Shown: positions 36,191 through 48,767, counted from the stretch's first letter. The stretch: 64,000 nt of DNA from Psilocybe azurescens (GCA_023853785.1 JAJIRX010000890.1:1-64000), one strand, 5' to 3'. Numbers and translations: made by a program. Notes: a model not told the origin generated them from the letters alone.

Positions 36191-37990
36191 TGTCTCCCAC
36201 ATGGTACTTGTAGTCGTCTTTGGCCGCTTGGTTATTTCTGGTTTTTTTGTGCAGCACGGGCCTTTAACAACGCCTGTGGGAAGATTTCTTTCTTTCCCTC
36301 CTTTCCACATCATTGTTGCCTCCCCACTGCCTTTTTGGGTATGTTTGCTTGATGTTATGCATGTGTTTCCTTTCAGTCGTGTTGTTAACTAGTCTTACAC
36401 ACTGTACATCTTCAGCTGTTCACCTTTGGTGTATGTAGTTTAGCAATGTTTTTAGTGTAATACTTATTGGTACTCTGTTGTCTGACGATACCTTTGTGTG
36501 TAGTCCTTACATATATAATTGACTTCTTTGTATATTGGTATTAACATTTTTCTGCTGTTGTTTACTGGAAATGTAGCATTAGTGACATTCATTATATCTG
36601 GGATGCTGTACATGATTTGAATTCTATATTCTACATACTATGTAATGCTATGAGTGAAATGTGTGATGTTGACTGTAGCTAACACATGTTACCCTTTGGG
36701 GCACTGTTCAACTGCTAATGAACATGTGTTCCATGCTGCGGCACATGTTCTTCTCCTCATTGAACACACTCTTTCTTTTGATGACTGTAAACTTCTGCAT
36801 CATCTTTGGTGAGTCTGCTTTCTGTTTCTGATTGTGCTTGTTCTGATAGCAACACATTTTAGTTTCCATGTGATGCCATGGGTGGAAGATCACCTACCAT
36901 CTCTCCTATCAATGTTAATGCTTTCAGCACAATGTTCATCAACACAGAATTGTCCTTGTTTTTATATGCTATGAAGGACATGGTGGCCCTTACTATATCT
37001 CCAACCTCAAATGCTGCTGGTTCGATGCCAGTGTTTCATGCTATTGTGCAGTGAGCTACTTCTTTATGGTATTCAATATGATTCTCACCTTATTCTTCCT
37101 TGTTTGTCAGCATATTCTCATAGATAATCTACCTTGTTATCCATGCTGTGTATACAGTCAGTGCCACAGATTTGGGTGAGAGTGCCACATGGATCAACTC
37201 CCACTTTGAATGGCATTCCTGATTCCATACATATCATCTCCAGCCATTCTTGTTACTCTCCATGAATGTGGTTGCTCAACAAACACTACATGGTACTTGT
37301 CCTTCTATCAACAGTGTCATCAGCTACTGAATAACACTTTGTTTATATAGTAGTGCAGGCTTACGTTGAATTCCACTATTGCAGTTGATTCTTTCTTGTT
37401 GTTCTGTGCATCTGCATGCACCTGCTCCAATATGGCCTTGGCCTCTATCAAATTGTAGCTGGGATCCATGTACTGTGAATGTTGTCTCAATGCTTGTATT
37501 TTTCAGTATATGTTGCTTGTTTATATGGTACATTTGGTCTTATTTTTATTTTATTTTTGTTTATATTTTGTTATGTTTACTGTTTTCCTTTAACAATGAC
37601 TCTTAGTATGCTTGATCTTTGTAATATGTCCTCAGTGCTTGACTGAATTCTTTGTGGTGTGTAATGTCTTGTACCTGTTTTGTCTCTCTTTTTCCCCTAT
37701 TTTCTTCGGACTTTGCTATACCGTTTGGCCCAATAATCAATTAGGAATTTCAGCAGATAAGCCACATCTGTTCTCTTTCTGTGACATTGGTGTTTGTTAG
37801 TGTTTATACATAATCTCTGTCAGCATTCTGTTGGATTTCAAGTCCTATACATCAGATTTCAAGTCCTGTATGATCCTATCACCACGATCTGTTACTTTAA
37901 TGTATTACATATGTCTCTACTAGTGACACTTGGTTTCATTCTGTACTTCTGTTCTTTATTTATATTTTTTCTGCTCTCTTAACATGAATG
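36191..37990 (+). other. AT-rich region with possible decayed coding exons
   Basis: Mostly non-coding. A plus-strand stretch near 36903-37050 (containing SPTISPINVNAFSTMF) reads like an exon but has no partner I can identify. Reading frames elsewhere are hydrophobic AT-rich artefacts. Confidence 0.25.
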
Positions 37991-37995
37991 ATTAA

Positions 37996-38349
37996 TTGCT
38001 CTATGCAGTATTTCATCTCACAGACAAAACAAAAACACGATTGACCATTTTCATGCTTTTGGAATGCAATATTTGGCACTTGCTTATGTTAAATTTTCAT
38101 CTGGAAGGTACATATAGTGGGAAGTACGTTCAATGTGTTCATGCTTGTAAAGATCCAGAGGGCAATATATTGGTTGTCAATGTTGTTAACAGGAAATATG
38201 ACTCAGCAGATGACATAACAGGTGAAGATATTGAGGTCAACTTGTTGTCTTGTTGTGTTGCATACAAGACCCAGAGGCAGAAGAACATGAACAGATTGCA
38301 GATGAAACATGCACGTAATGTATATGTCAGTACTCATATTACAAACTAA
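37996..38349 (+). CDS. Hypothetical ORF, 117 codons, possible exon
   Basis: The second half (HACKDPEGNILVVNVVNRKY, then DITGEDIEVNLLSCC and a basic RQKNMNRLQMKHARN segment) has protein-like composition, unlike the surrounding AT-rich DNA. It may be one exon of a decayed element gene begun further left. I do not recognise a family. A gene is only weakly supported. Confidence 0.25.
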   Translation: MLYAVFHLTDKTKTRLTIFMLLECNIWHLLMLNFHLEGTYSGKYVQCVHACKDPEGNILVVNVVNRKYDSADDITGEDIEVNLLSCCVAYKTQRQKNMNRLQMKHARNVYVSTHITN

Positions 38350-39084
38350 ACCACTTACTCTCATATCCACTTTGATCACTGGACACATGTTGTATCTGCT
38401 AGCCTGCTACTTTTCCTCTCATACATCTTATAATGTAAAATTTCTTGTTCATTAACAAATGTACTCATAATCACCATGTTTTTTGAACCATAATATTATC
38501 TTTTGTCCACATTGCAGTCTATACAACCTTAATAAATACCATTGTTGGCCTTCCTAGGCCTTTCTGCTTAATCAAACACAAGATAACATTGATAGGCGTG
38601 GTGGATTCAACAATTCACGTGAGATCACCTGTAAGATTGATATCCTGTTTGGTTCTAAGGCTAACAGAGGCAGATTCGACAATTCACGTGAGGCACCTCT
38701 CCTTTGCTACTGTCACGTCAATCTGCTGTAGGTCACCATGATACCATGATTATTGATAACATAATAAATAATTATTAGATAATATAATTTTGTGCAGATG
38801 TAATGTTTCTGCCTAAAATGGAACATGCCGGAATTGCACACGGCACAACCGTTGGACTATCTGTCCCAAGATAAGTCTGAACCAAGTCAGGCTTCGACAT
38901 TACAACTCTCAGATCGTCACACCCATTACTCCAGTACATGTTTCCTGGGGCGGCCGTGGACTTATATAGTAGCGGAAAACCCAGACCGCTACAGCAGATT
39001 CTAGTGTAAAAAGAAAAAGGACTCGTACTGCCGGGCAAAGCCTCGGCCCTCAACATCAAGTAGTGGAGGTGGACTGGACAAATT
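38350..39084. other. Intergenic, no gene named
   Basis: Two copies of an AATTCACGTGAG motif occur near 38612 and 38682. A minus-strand ORF (38775-39092) starts where a DAO-type gene would start (see direct repeat at 39085), but its body does not match the oxidoreductase. Confidence 0.35.
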
Positions 39085-40780
39085 GAGAACATGGTGCTGT
39101 GACCAAAGTGATTTCACGCGACCACCTGAAGAACATTGACTTGCATTTTAAAAATTTTCAATATTGCTGCATTATATATCTAAGAATCATCAGAAAGAAA
39201 GGATCTATTATGGAGGTGCCTGGCGAGCTTCATGATCAATATGGCACCTGAACTGGGCGTGCGGACACCCGGCCTGCCGGGGTACGATAAATCGTCAACA
39301 ACCTCCAGCTCTCAGAGGAACGTAAACGAACAGATGTGTCTGCTTCCGTTAATCGCAAGAGTTAGACTTGGAGCTGCTCACACAATGACCAACATCACTT
39401 ACTACACAGCATCGCTTACTACACTGCATCACTTACTACACTGCATCACTTACTACACTGCATGTATGCGCAACTCTCGTATGTAGCGGGAAATTTTCAC
39501 CAACAATAGCTGGCTCTTCGGGCGAAGGATATTAAAAACCAGATGTGTCCATAATGTTGAGAAATTCGTCCCCTGATCTACAGCCCGAATGTATCAATCT
39601 TATACTTGGCCACATCCGAGAAATACTGCTCCAGCCCTTCTAAGTCAAAGGCGTGTTGCATATAGGAAAAAGTTGGATTGCAGAGACAGGAATATGGAAT
39701 ATGATCCCATTTATGACGGCTAGGATGAGCAGAAGGGCTGCTTAATGAAAGAGGGTTGTTTCCGATTGACGCTGTAGTCGGTGAAAAGGTGGATATAGGC
39801 GAGAAGATGGTGCAACATTGCTGAGCAGGACATCAAGTCGCATACCGATGCACGACCTGGCTGGCGTCATTTGAGTCCGGTTCGAGATGTTTGTAGGACT
39901 GAGCAACAACGAAAGCTGCCTCGATAGCTCTTAGGTGATTTTAGCACATTACAAGAAGACATCAACGAAGCTGGGGCACTCACAAATTCGGCACTCCTAC
40001 TCCAGCTCTGACTTTCCATTCAAGTTTTGTAGCCTGACTTGACCTTCATGAGGCAGAAAGGATCCACGAAGTTCCAACAACTTCCACCACTCTCCATTAC
40101 GTTGTGGAAGGGAATATCAAAGTGGGTCGTCCACGCTCCATATCATACTAGACTCGTCCTTCGTAGGCCCCGAGTACAAGAGTACAAGTCCGGTCACGTT
40201 TAGATCTGCGAACCTGGATTTTTTCCGCATTGTCACTGATTGAGGCTTGTGAGAGCGTTGGAATGAACCGCAGATTCAAAGTCATGGAGATGAAACTTAA
40301 AAAGAACCCGCCTACGTAGAAGGTATCAATATTACAGCCCGACAAGCTGGAATAGGTGCGCTCACGGACAGCTATAGATCCTGCATCCTGTATCTCCACT
40401 TCGGATTTGAAGGTGGTTTTGTTCTCCTTCATAAAAGCCGGAAAGGTCCAGCAGTCGGACATCGATAAATCCTGCAACCTGTATCTCCACTTCAGGCTTG
40501 AAGATGCGTTCATAAAATCCGAGAACGTCCAGCAGTAGCTCTCATGGAGTATACGAGGTGGGACGTATACGTCCTTTATCAGTTTTCGCGCAACCTGATC
40601 GCATTTAGGGGAACCTGTGGATCTAGTATTTGATCCACGTCGTCTTCTTCGATTGAAGCTCAACATATCTGAAACTCAAAAGTTGAAACCAACGGTTGGA
40701 AGATGTGAACAAAGTTACGAAAGGATGAACTGGCTGCTGGCTGCACCAGGATTGGGCGACACTGCCACCTCACTAGCAGT
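39085..40780 (+). repeat. Diverged direct repeat, unit 1 (matches 43957-45590)
   Basis: Blocks shared in order with 43957-45590: GAGAACATGGTG-CTGTGAC (unit 2 GAGAGCATGGTGGCTGTGAC), GTCGCATACCGATGCA, CCTGTATCTCCACTT and GGAAGATGTGAACAAAGT. In unit 2 this is the upstream region of the complete oxidoreductase, including its start codon. Unit 1 is therefore a copy of that upstream region whose gene body is lost. Confidence 0.65.
39394..39461 (+). repeat. Minisatellite, four 17-bp units
   Basis: The unit ATCACTTACTACACTGC is repeated four times in tandem with two single-base differences. It lies inside direct-repeat unit 1 and I did not find it in unit 2. Confidence 0.9.
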
Positions 40781-40793
40781 GCAAGCTTCGAGT

Positions 40794-41276
40794 GAAAGAT
40801 CCATGGAGCTTCCTGGTACATACGTTGTTTTATCCTGCTCATGTAATCGATGACGCATGAGATCCTTTGTTCATTGTCGCTTCTTTTATTTGTGATCAGG
40901 AGGGATTTATTTCAAGTTGCATGCGCCCCAGAACATGTCGAACATGACGATGAACACTCGGTCCAGCGCCGTTCCTGTTTATATTGTATTGGAGGTACGT
41001 CTCAAGAGACCAATTTTCAAAAGTGATCATTTTATTCATTGATGAACAACCAACCTATCGCTTTTTAAGCAGTCCGCTTTTCAGTCGAGTACTTTTATCA
41101 GTCTAATATTGTTGTCAGTCAGTCGCGCTCTGGAACCGCCTGCCCAAACATTACAATCCGCTACGATTACTGTTCCAAGTTCTGATAGATCAACATCTTG
41201 CGTCTATACCCGCTATTCCATACGCTATGCTTCTGGTGCAGACAGTATAGCGACTAAAAAGGAGAAAATCGAATAA
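40794..41276 (+). pseudogene. GPI1: GPI1 (PIG-Q) 3' fragment, second copy
   Basis: Matches 16068-16585: the exon after the LPG splice site (GGIYFKLHAPQNM-like), the intron-exon borders, and the last exon with LPKHYNPLRLLF. Frame breaks and stops are present. Similarity begins abruptly at about 40794 with no upstream GPI1 exons, so it is a truncated duplicate. It lies tail to tail with the complete oxidoreductase. Confidence 0.8.
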
Positions 41277-41534
41277 ATGTCATATTAAAGGTTCTCAACG
41301 CTTTGGACGCTCGGGTTGGCTGCCACAATCGATACCTGCACTTGCTGGATTTCGGCACTGCAAAGTGTGCGTCGCAATGACCGAGTTCCAACTCGAACAA
41401 ATTTCAGCTGATCAACATACACCAAAGATTTCCGATCACGATCTCAAAATCACAATCGACGCATTTATCCATCGCCGAAGATACTCATATTCGCAAACGA
41501 TAAGTGCATGCATACAGATGATAGAAGTGCCATC

Positions 41535-42938
41535 TCAAGGCTTCGTAGCCCATGTTAGATATCGTTCAGGAAGCCATCCAGGTGCTTTCCAGTCCTTGCC
41601 TTGTATCTGTGCTGCGATCATGCCCGCTACAGCTTCAGCGCTGGCGAGAGAAAATATGTTTAGTCAAATGTAACCAGTTTGGGAATCATACATGAAGGGG
41701 TGACTGACCAGGCGTAGGCACGAGGCATTCCGTGCCCTGAGTAGCCGGCTGATATATACTGGCCGTCATATTGGTTTTCAGATTGGTCCTTGTCGTCGTT
41801 AGTCGCGACTTGAATTTGACGCACAGGCCCGACCTATCTCACGTACTCAGTTCATACCCGCGACTCATAATATCTGCCAACACATATGCCACTCACAAAT
41901 GGATCGCCACTCTTAGTGTACGCCATGACACCACTCTGCAATGCAACAAACACGATCAGCCTGTTTTTCAGCTGTGAAAAGTTTCTCAAAAAATGGACAT
42001 ACCCATTCTATTTCCCATTCTCCGTCTTTGATAAACTGCTCAGGGAAGAGCACAGGTAAATACGCGCGAATCGCCTTCGACACGCTCGGGTTGAGCCTCG
42101 AATCGTCCCAGATCCCCACTTCTTTCGTATCATCCGAGGCATATCGGCCACCTCCTAGCATGATGAGCGGGTTCTTGCCTCTACCTCTGCCTTTGCCTTC
42201 GGGCCCAGTATCAGTCGTCGAATTGCCCACATCAATGTCAGCATCCTGATATCTGGGGAACCAGTACTCATCCCCGCCATTCCCCCACGATGTCAGCCAT
42301 CCCAGAGCAGACGCATTCACCGAGGCACGCACTGCCCCGACTTGGCCTCTCGTGGGCTTGATCCCGTACGCCCCGCGCGGAAGGAGAGCATCTTCAGTTT
42401 GAGATTGTGAACTTTCGATCGGTATCTGTTCTTCTGCGTGATGGGCGCTGCTGGGAATCGATCCGGGTTTTTCATTCAGACCGTATTCGACTAGGCTGTC
42501 TGCGTCTTGTTCTATGCCGGAGAGGAATGGTAGAGATGAGCCGCGTAGCCGTTGGTTGCGTGCACGACATATGCACAGTCAACCGTCCCACGCGGTGTGT
42601 GTAGGCCCCAGCGGCGCTGTAGGTCATTGCCCCTGGAAGAAGATTGGTGCTGGAATTGTGATGCTGAGTCTGATTCTAGCTTATCTTTCGCGAGCTTGGT
42701 GATGGATGTAACCGGCGTTTTGGTATGTAGTGTGACGGATACACTGGCCCTTTGGTTGGTTAGGTTCGAGGACGATGACTGAGCATCTTTGAAAAGATGG
42801 GTGACGACTTTACACGGCCATAGGTTGTGTCCCCGTTGGTGTACGGCGGAGTAACCAAGTTTAGAATCGACGTGATATTTCTGTGTAGAGAAAGAGTAGT
42901 TCAGGTTTGGGTGTTAAAGCAGTTCGTCACTCAGCACA

Positions 42939-42970
<32 letters not shown>

Positions 42971-43962
42971 GGAATTTGACAGACCTTACTCAACTCTTCA
43001 TTGCCAATCCACTCAACCCGTCCTTCCGGGTCCACTCTTCCAGCGTTCTTCACCCCTTCCCAGTCCCTCCTCGCATTTCCTTCCTCCACTTCATTTCTCA
43101 GTAATGTCAAATGTCCGCCCTCCACTAGATCGACTTCATCTTCCAGTTGGTTATCTTTGATGAAGCGAACGAGGGCGTCAGCGGTGTATGCTTCTAGAGC
43201 GAAAGACTTGAGTGCCTCGGATGTGTTGTAGCGGGATTGGAGGGCCGAGAAGCTCTGGAATATGATGGGAGTCAAGTGTCCTCCGTTGCGTCCTGGAATT
43301 CAGAGTGGAAAGTCGATGATGTGCGACAAGAGATAGACAATGGGTGATTACCTGTAGCACCCGAACCTATAATATGGAACGAGTGTTAGAACATAATTAC
43401 AGACGGAAATGAAAAAAAAAAACTAACAGAAACGACGTGCTTCCAGAATCACTACGCTCCTCTGTCTCTCTACTTCCTCCCCTGATCCATTCCGAGTAGT
43501 AGAATCGCCAAGTAGCTTGGACAAGTGCCATGCAGCACTAACACCAGTGATGCCACTTCCAATGACACAAACATCGGCATCCCTCGCAAGCTCGGCAGTG
43601 CTTCCCTCCTCTGCGAGAGGGTTGGCACCAGGGGTGTCGAGCCAGAACGACTTTGTAGGGCTCTCCACAGGCAATGGGACGGAATCGAAATGGCCATGCT
43701 TTTGGACTTTGTCTTTGTCCGTAATAGCTGAACCCCCGTCGACATTTAGTTTGGTGGTGGGCAGAAATACAACCTGTGAACCATGGTTGGCAGTGTGAGA
43801 TACGCCATCTAAATTAGCTGTTTCAAGTTGATTCTGATCATCCGTTAGATGTGGTAGAGAGAATCTGTTATCGTATGGTTCAGATGCAACTAGTGCCTCT
43901 GCTTTTGTCGTGGAAAGAGTACATGCAAGTAGAAGTAGTAGAGGAAGAGCGTTAGAGAGCAT
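41535..43962 (-). CDS. Secreted FAD-dependent oxidoreductase (DAO family), seven exons, one apparent 1-bp gap
   Basis: An FAD flavoprotein oxidising an amine or amino-acid-like substrate; the exact substrate is unknown. The start at 43962 gives a hydrophobic signal peptide ending about residue 21. The Rossmann motif VCVIGSGITGVSAAWHLSK is near 43520-43465, then SGATGRNGGHLTP, GYSAVHQRGHNLWP, VVHATNGYAAH, GIKPTRGQV, and the C-terminal FAD motif DGQYISAGYSGHGMPRAY. My exons: 43962-43428, 43366-43352 (15 nt), 43292-42985, 42880-42003, 41935-41897, 41833-41709, 41640-41535. They sum to 2006 nt, one base short of a whole frame, and the missing base falls near 42530. Otherwise it looks complete, about 668 residues. 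The intron at 42881-42984 holds a 25-A run. One donor (AAG|GTCTGT) is weak. Confidence 0.8.
42946..42970. repeat. A25 homopolymer in an intron
   Basis: Twenty-five A on the plus strand, so a T-tract near the 5' end of the third oxidoreductase intron on the coding strand. Its length is likely unreliable in sequencing. Confidence 0.9.
43352..43366 (-). other. 15-nt micro-exon of the oxidoreductase gene
   Basis: GTTCGGGTGCTACAG lies between AG and GT splice sites and supplies the residues SGAT of the conserved FAD-binding SGATGRNGGH. Without it the motif is broken. Confidence 0.75.
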
Positions 43963-45590
43963 GGTGGCTGTGACACCGAAAGCGACTTCACTGCAGTTTC
44001 AGTGACCCATGGACTATTTCGACTGAGAAGCGAACTTTAAGGCTTAGGGTGACGGTCAACGGACTACCACACCAGGGATATGTAAAAAGAGCGCAAGTTG
44101 ACTTATAATAAGATGATTCAATGCTACTGTATTTTATATACATAAGAGTCAGAAAGACAATGGGTCTATCATGAATGTACCGGGTCATCAATTTTCACAA
44201 AAGTTCTGGAGTAATATTTCGCTATAGAAGTTGATGTATAAAGGCAGAAAAAGGCGAATTACGACAAATAGTGAATAATAAGGAACTATGGCTCTGTGAT
44301 GCAGCTGCGAGAAGGGAACGGGTAGCGCAGAAGCTACTCCACAAGTGCTACTGCTTTGGGTTCATATCGGTCAAAAGAGAACAATAACTTGCCAGAAGAC
44401 AACATCTGAAGGGTATGATGAATCGTTAAGCCACCTAGATGTTCAGTGAACACCCCAGGGAACAGACGCGGTTGTTTGAATCACGACTCGATAGTACGAG
44501 CCTCTATGCTATCGATTAGCCATCATCATCAACGTTGCGCAGCTTCCGCAGCGATAGGTAACTCTCCAGGGAGAAGGATGCAAGCAAGAATTTCTGGACA
44601 CCGTGGTGAGAAACATTCGTCGATGATACACGTGTATTCGTCCTCTATTCCGTAGCCTAATGGCCTCAAATCTGTATTTTGGGCCATCCAGGGGATACTA
44701 CTAGCTCCTATCCCTGAACATAAAATCAGGCGTGTTGAATATAGGATCGACTGGGGGTAAATATATAATGGCAAAGTCGACATTCAAGTTCTCTCTCGAA
44801 GCCACTGAGGGGATATGATCGCAAGCGGTACGGTTGGAAATTCGAACACAAAGCCAATGGACGAAAAAGATTGACTCGGTTTGACGGCGCAGAATGTGGC
44901 AATGACGGATAGTACAACAGCGTGCATGCATTGCTGAGTGGGTTATTGAGTCGCATACCGATGCATCATGTGCGCGACAACTGGCATCGTTTAAGCCCGG
45001 CTGGTACGGGTCTGATCGCGTTTATGAGGTAACCTGCAAATCTTGAATTTTGTCTAGACTCTATGTCATCGATGAACGAAGCTCGCGAGAGCGTTGGCGG
45101 GAAGCTGAGATTCAAAACCACGATAGAAACCTTTACTGCAGCTGAGAAATGTGACCGCCTATGTGGGAGGTATCAGTATTACAGAACAACATCACTGAAA
45201 TAAATGCGCTCACGAACATCGGTGAATCCTGTATCCTGTATCTCCACTTAAGACTTGAAGATGGATTTTTTCCCTTCATGAATGCCGATAAGTTCCAACA
45301 GTAGATTTTAAGGACTTCCATCGGGTTTTGAAGGAGTATATAAAGTGGGGAGTATATGCTCCAATATCACTCGAGTCTCGATTCGTCTCTTCGCCGTCTT
45401 TCGTGCAAACGTGTCCTCGTTTAGGAGCACCTGTGAATATAGTATTTAGTCCACATCTTCTTCGATTGAGGCCGAACAGAACTTCGGAATGTAGCTGAAA
45501 ACCGAGAGTTGAAACCGATGGTTGTTGGAAGATGTGAACAAAGTTACGAACAGGATTTGTCGACACTGCCACCCATCAACCGAACGCGTG
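43957..45590 (+). repeat. Diverged direct repeat, unit 2 (upstream region of the oxidoreductase)
   Basis: Copy of 39085-40780. It holds the upstream region of the oxidoreductase gene and no gene that I can support; ORFs here (45276-45572 and others) lack domains and are not shared intact between the two units. Confidence 0.6.
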
Positions 45591-45780
45591 ATCGCATTAA
45601 TTTTCGTAGATAAGAAAGATGTTTGGAAGAGGTCGTCAACGTTAAATCATATGTATTATACATGAAATGGTTATCTGCGAGTATAAGTACAACTACAAGG
45701 TGTCCCTGGACTGAAGCCTAGTACATATCAGTGTGTACAATCCAGCCATTAGTGTACTTGGTAAACGGCGATGGAAGTAT

Positions 45781-46142
45781 CTAGCATTTGCATTCCGAGG
45801 GCTTGCAAGTGCATCTGGGATAGCAATTAGAAACATAAAACAGAGAAATAGCTGCATGTAAACTCACGAAGCACATGTGCAAGTAGAGCTACCACAGCCG
45901 CTTGCAGAAGATTGGGAGACAGGGGTCCCACAGGTGCATCTGCAAAACGAAGTCAGCATCTTCGTCAGTTGAGAGCGGCTGTTAAGAACTCACTTATTGC
46001 ACTTGCACGACGTACAAGGTGCAGCTGCTGCAGGCTTGGGAAACAAGGGTGTTCTGGACGGTCTAAAGAAAAAGAAAAATGATAAGCATTCAGTTATACT
46101 CTCGGACCTCGGTCAAGAAAGGGGAAAGGAACCTACCATCAT
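45781..46142 (-). CDS. Metallothionein-like Cys-rich protein, four exons, one apparent 1-bp insertion
   Basis: A small cytosolic metal-chelating protein, too split for simple ORF finding. Exons (minus strand): 46142-46137, 46062-45994, 45939-45868 and 45814-45781, all with GT-AG borders. They sum to 181 nt, one too many. Dropping one T of the TT near 46017 gives about 59 residues with dense C-x-C and C-x2-C pairs (TSCKCNKCTCG, CGSSTCTCASCTCKPSECKC) and 14 Cys, the pattern of basidiomycete metallothioneins. A different acceptor, after CCCAAG in exon 2, would also restore the frame but lose the N-terminal TVQNTLVS. A TATA box lies about 85 bp upstream. Confidence 0.75.
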
Positions 46143-46224
46143 CTTTATCGTTGCTTGGAAGTTATCGAAGTGAGTGACGGTATGTGTATGGGTTTCTGGA
46201 GGCCTCCATTTCATCCCCCTCCCC

Positions 46225-46233
46225 CTTTTTATA
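46225..46233 (-). promoter_or_regulatory. TATA box of the metallothionein-like gene
   Basis: TATAAAAAG on the minus strand about 85 bp before the ATG, in a G-rich setting. Strong TATA boxes suit inducible stress genes. Confidence 0.6.
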
Positions 46234-47764
46234 ACCCTCGGCGGTGTTGATCTTTATTTTGGTTCCCTGGGCGAGGCATTTGTGCGACACCAATTAGGGA
46301 CCGAAGATCCTTCGATCAGTAAGCGATGACGTATGCTGGACACCTGATTGGATTCAGAAAATGCCTCAACGCACGTGCTAGGTAGGGAGACTTGGCCGAA
46401 GAGTCAGGCGCCCACTAACAGCCACACGCGAGGCAGAAAACTGAGGCTTATAGGATTTGGATTGTAATTGTCTAAGAAAACCCGGTGCACTCATCGCATT
46501 GAACTACGGAGTAACAGAACCTGAATGGTATTGGTACAGCAAACGACGCTTGAAATGCAGGGCCATCAATGATCCTATTCTACTTGATATTTCATAATGG
46601 TAGAAACCACGGCTTGTCTTTAGGATTTGGGGAATGACGAGGAAATAAAAGAACCTGAAAAATTAAACGAACTGGATACGATGAAGTCGTGATGATAAAT
46701 CTCGTCCACAGTCCAGTAGATACTCATTATGTCTACGAAGCGCGCTCGATAGAGGAGAAAACTAGACAGATCAAGCTGAGTACATCAAGTACAATTGAAG
46801 ACCGTTGGAGCTCACAAATGAAGAAAAGGTCCAAAGTGTCAAGATCGCGTGCGACTCTCTGTTGTGTGTTTAATTCGCTGGATGTGTGATGCCAAAGGTG
46901 ATACTGAATGTCCAAAATGAATTAAAATTGAATGGGAGTCCTATGGGCATCAACGTTAGTGAAATGACAATAAATCTCAAGACCTCACTGACCAAGCACG
47001 ATCTCTTTCATTGACGAGACCTGGTCAAACGAAACAAGACTGATGCGACTAATAGAGTTATTAATTTCAAAAAAAACTAGAGATAGAGAAAAAGAATGGG
47101 AATGGGAATGGGAAGAAGCCTGATCAAGTTGGCCGCTGTTAGACGTGCACAGAAGCAGAACACATTAATACTCACATATCGAAAAAAAATCCAAGGTGTT
47201 AGGACCTAACTAGACTCATGGAGGCTTAGTTCGGCTGATCATATGTTGATACATTGTTCAACAGATAGATGATAGGATGCTTGGCATGCAGCTTTCGGCT
47301 GTCGTAAGTTGGACAGTCAATCTCGACTAATTGACGACGATGTTAAAGATGCATAGTATTGAAGTCGTGAGTCCTATAAGGGCTGAAATTAGCAAGAAAC
47401 GGCAGGTTACAAGAACACTCACGAGTCACCAGTAATAATATTTCTATGATTGAGATCGGGTTGTTGAGTCTACGATGCTGGCTGCGTCAGAAATTCTACA
47501 GTATAATTATCTGAGTATGTTAGACCAGGATACTCAGTAAGAAAGCTTACCAAAATAGGTTTTCCTCACGAAATGTATTTGAGGTAACCTTTGGGGCCAA
47601 GGCTGTCAATGTTATAAGAAAAGCATATGATAAGATGGATTGGAATTTAGAGGAGCATGGTGGTAAACATAGTCCGGATTCTTTTTCCATCGTTCCGATG
47701 TAGGCGCTGAACCTGGAAGCTATTACAAAAAGATCAGGGAATAACATTAGAACAGCCATGAACT
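46234..47764. other. Intergenic, no gene named
   Basis: Short ORFs at 46689-46889 (plus) and 47547-47759 (minus, with two hydrophobic stretches) have no recognised domain. A poly-A/G-rich stretch with repeated GGGAAT lies near 47093-47115. Confidence 0.4.
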
Positions 47765-48752
47765 AGGAACACACCTCATTCCAATGTCCGCTTGCTAAAC
47801 TCGACCACAACGCAGGCCAAACAATTACATCACACCCACCCCTGTGATTCCCAATAGAAGCGACGATGACATGCAATCTGGTGGTACTGCTTGGGGGGTG
47901 GGGGACATAACAGCATTTCATATTCACCCCCGCAGCTCTCTACTAGAAGGCGACGATGGCATGCAATCTAGCGGTACTGTTCTCGGGGATGCCACACATC
48001 AAGGCGAGGTGAGGGCAGCGCACTAACTGCCTCGCCCATGGCTAAATCGCTGGGATTAGGCCATACCGCGCAGCCCCAACCCACCAGGCCGGACTACGCG
48101 GCCGGAATGGAGTGGTATACTTCTTGCTGTGTTCGTTGGCCGGTGTGAGCGAGTCTGTATAAGGCGTTGGTTAGTCGGTTTCAGGGCGATAGAACTGACG
48201 CTGGAAGTTGATTTGACAAATGGCCAATACATGGCTCAAGGCGCGGTCACGGAAATGCTGAACGCAGCTGTTAGTACAGGTCTGATATGGGCGAGATTAA
48301 CTCACTTGCGTGTTTATATGCTTTGCCAGTCTAAGATAATGAAGAGGGTATATATCATCTTCACCGATGCTGGGGGTCGTTCTTGACAGATGGCTCAAGG
48401 CGGGTCATGGAAATGTGGAATACTGAACACCGTTATTAGAACAGTTCTAATAAAGGCGAGATAGATTTTACTTACGCTTTTCAAAGGTGAGTCATTGCGA
48501 AAGGAATTAAGAGGATGTATATCATCCTCTGCTCTGATCGTCGTCGTCTACAGTGGCTGTAGAGTAGAGCAAGGTAGAATAAGTTGAGGTTCCTCTTCCA
48601 TGAGATGGCGGTGGAAGAGAGGCGAGAGACGACCAGGAAGTTCTCTACGAACGTCTCATTCTTATACCAAATTGTGGTATGTTATTGTTTGCTTCGCTCT
48701 GTCATACGCGATCATGGAACTATTCTAAAAAGGAAAGCTATTTCCTAAACAG
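47765..48752 (+). repeat. Left arm of a 5.2-kb inverted-repeat structure
   Basis: About 990 bp matching the reverse complement of 52034-53014. Clear anchors are ACACACCTCA at the outer end, GACGATGGCATGCAATCTA, CTCGCCCATGGCTAAATCGC and GGAAAGCTATTT at the inner end. The arms differ by many substitutions and small indels. The arm also has an internal duplication (ATGGCTCAAGGCG about 48230 and 48390). Confidence 0.8.
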
Positions 48753-48767
48753 AGGGGCCACCAATTC

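Noticed and set aside
39394..39461. A CRISPR-like array
   Set aside because: The 17-bp units are directly adjacent with no spacers; it is a minisatellite in a eukaryotic genome.
40148..40666. A 172-codon minus-strand gene
   Set aside because: The matching frame is not kept in the repeat copy at 45.1-45.6 kb and no domain is seen.
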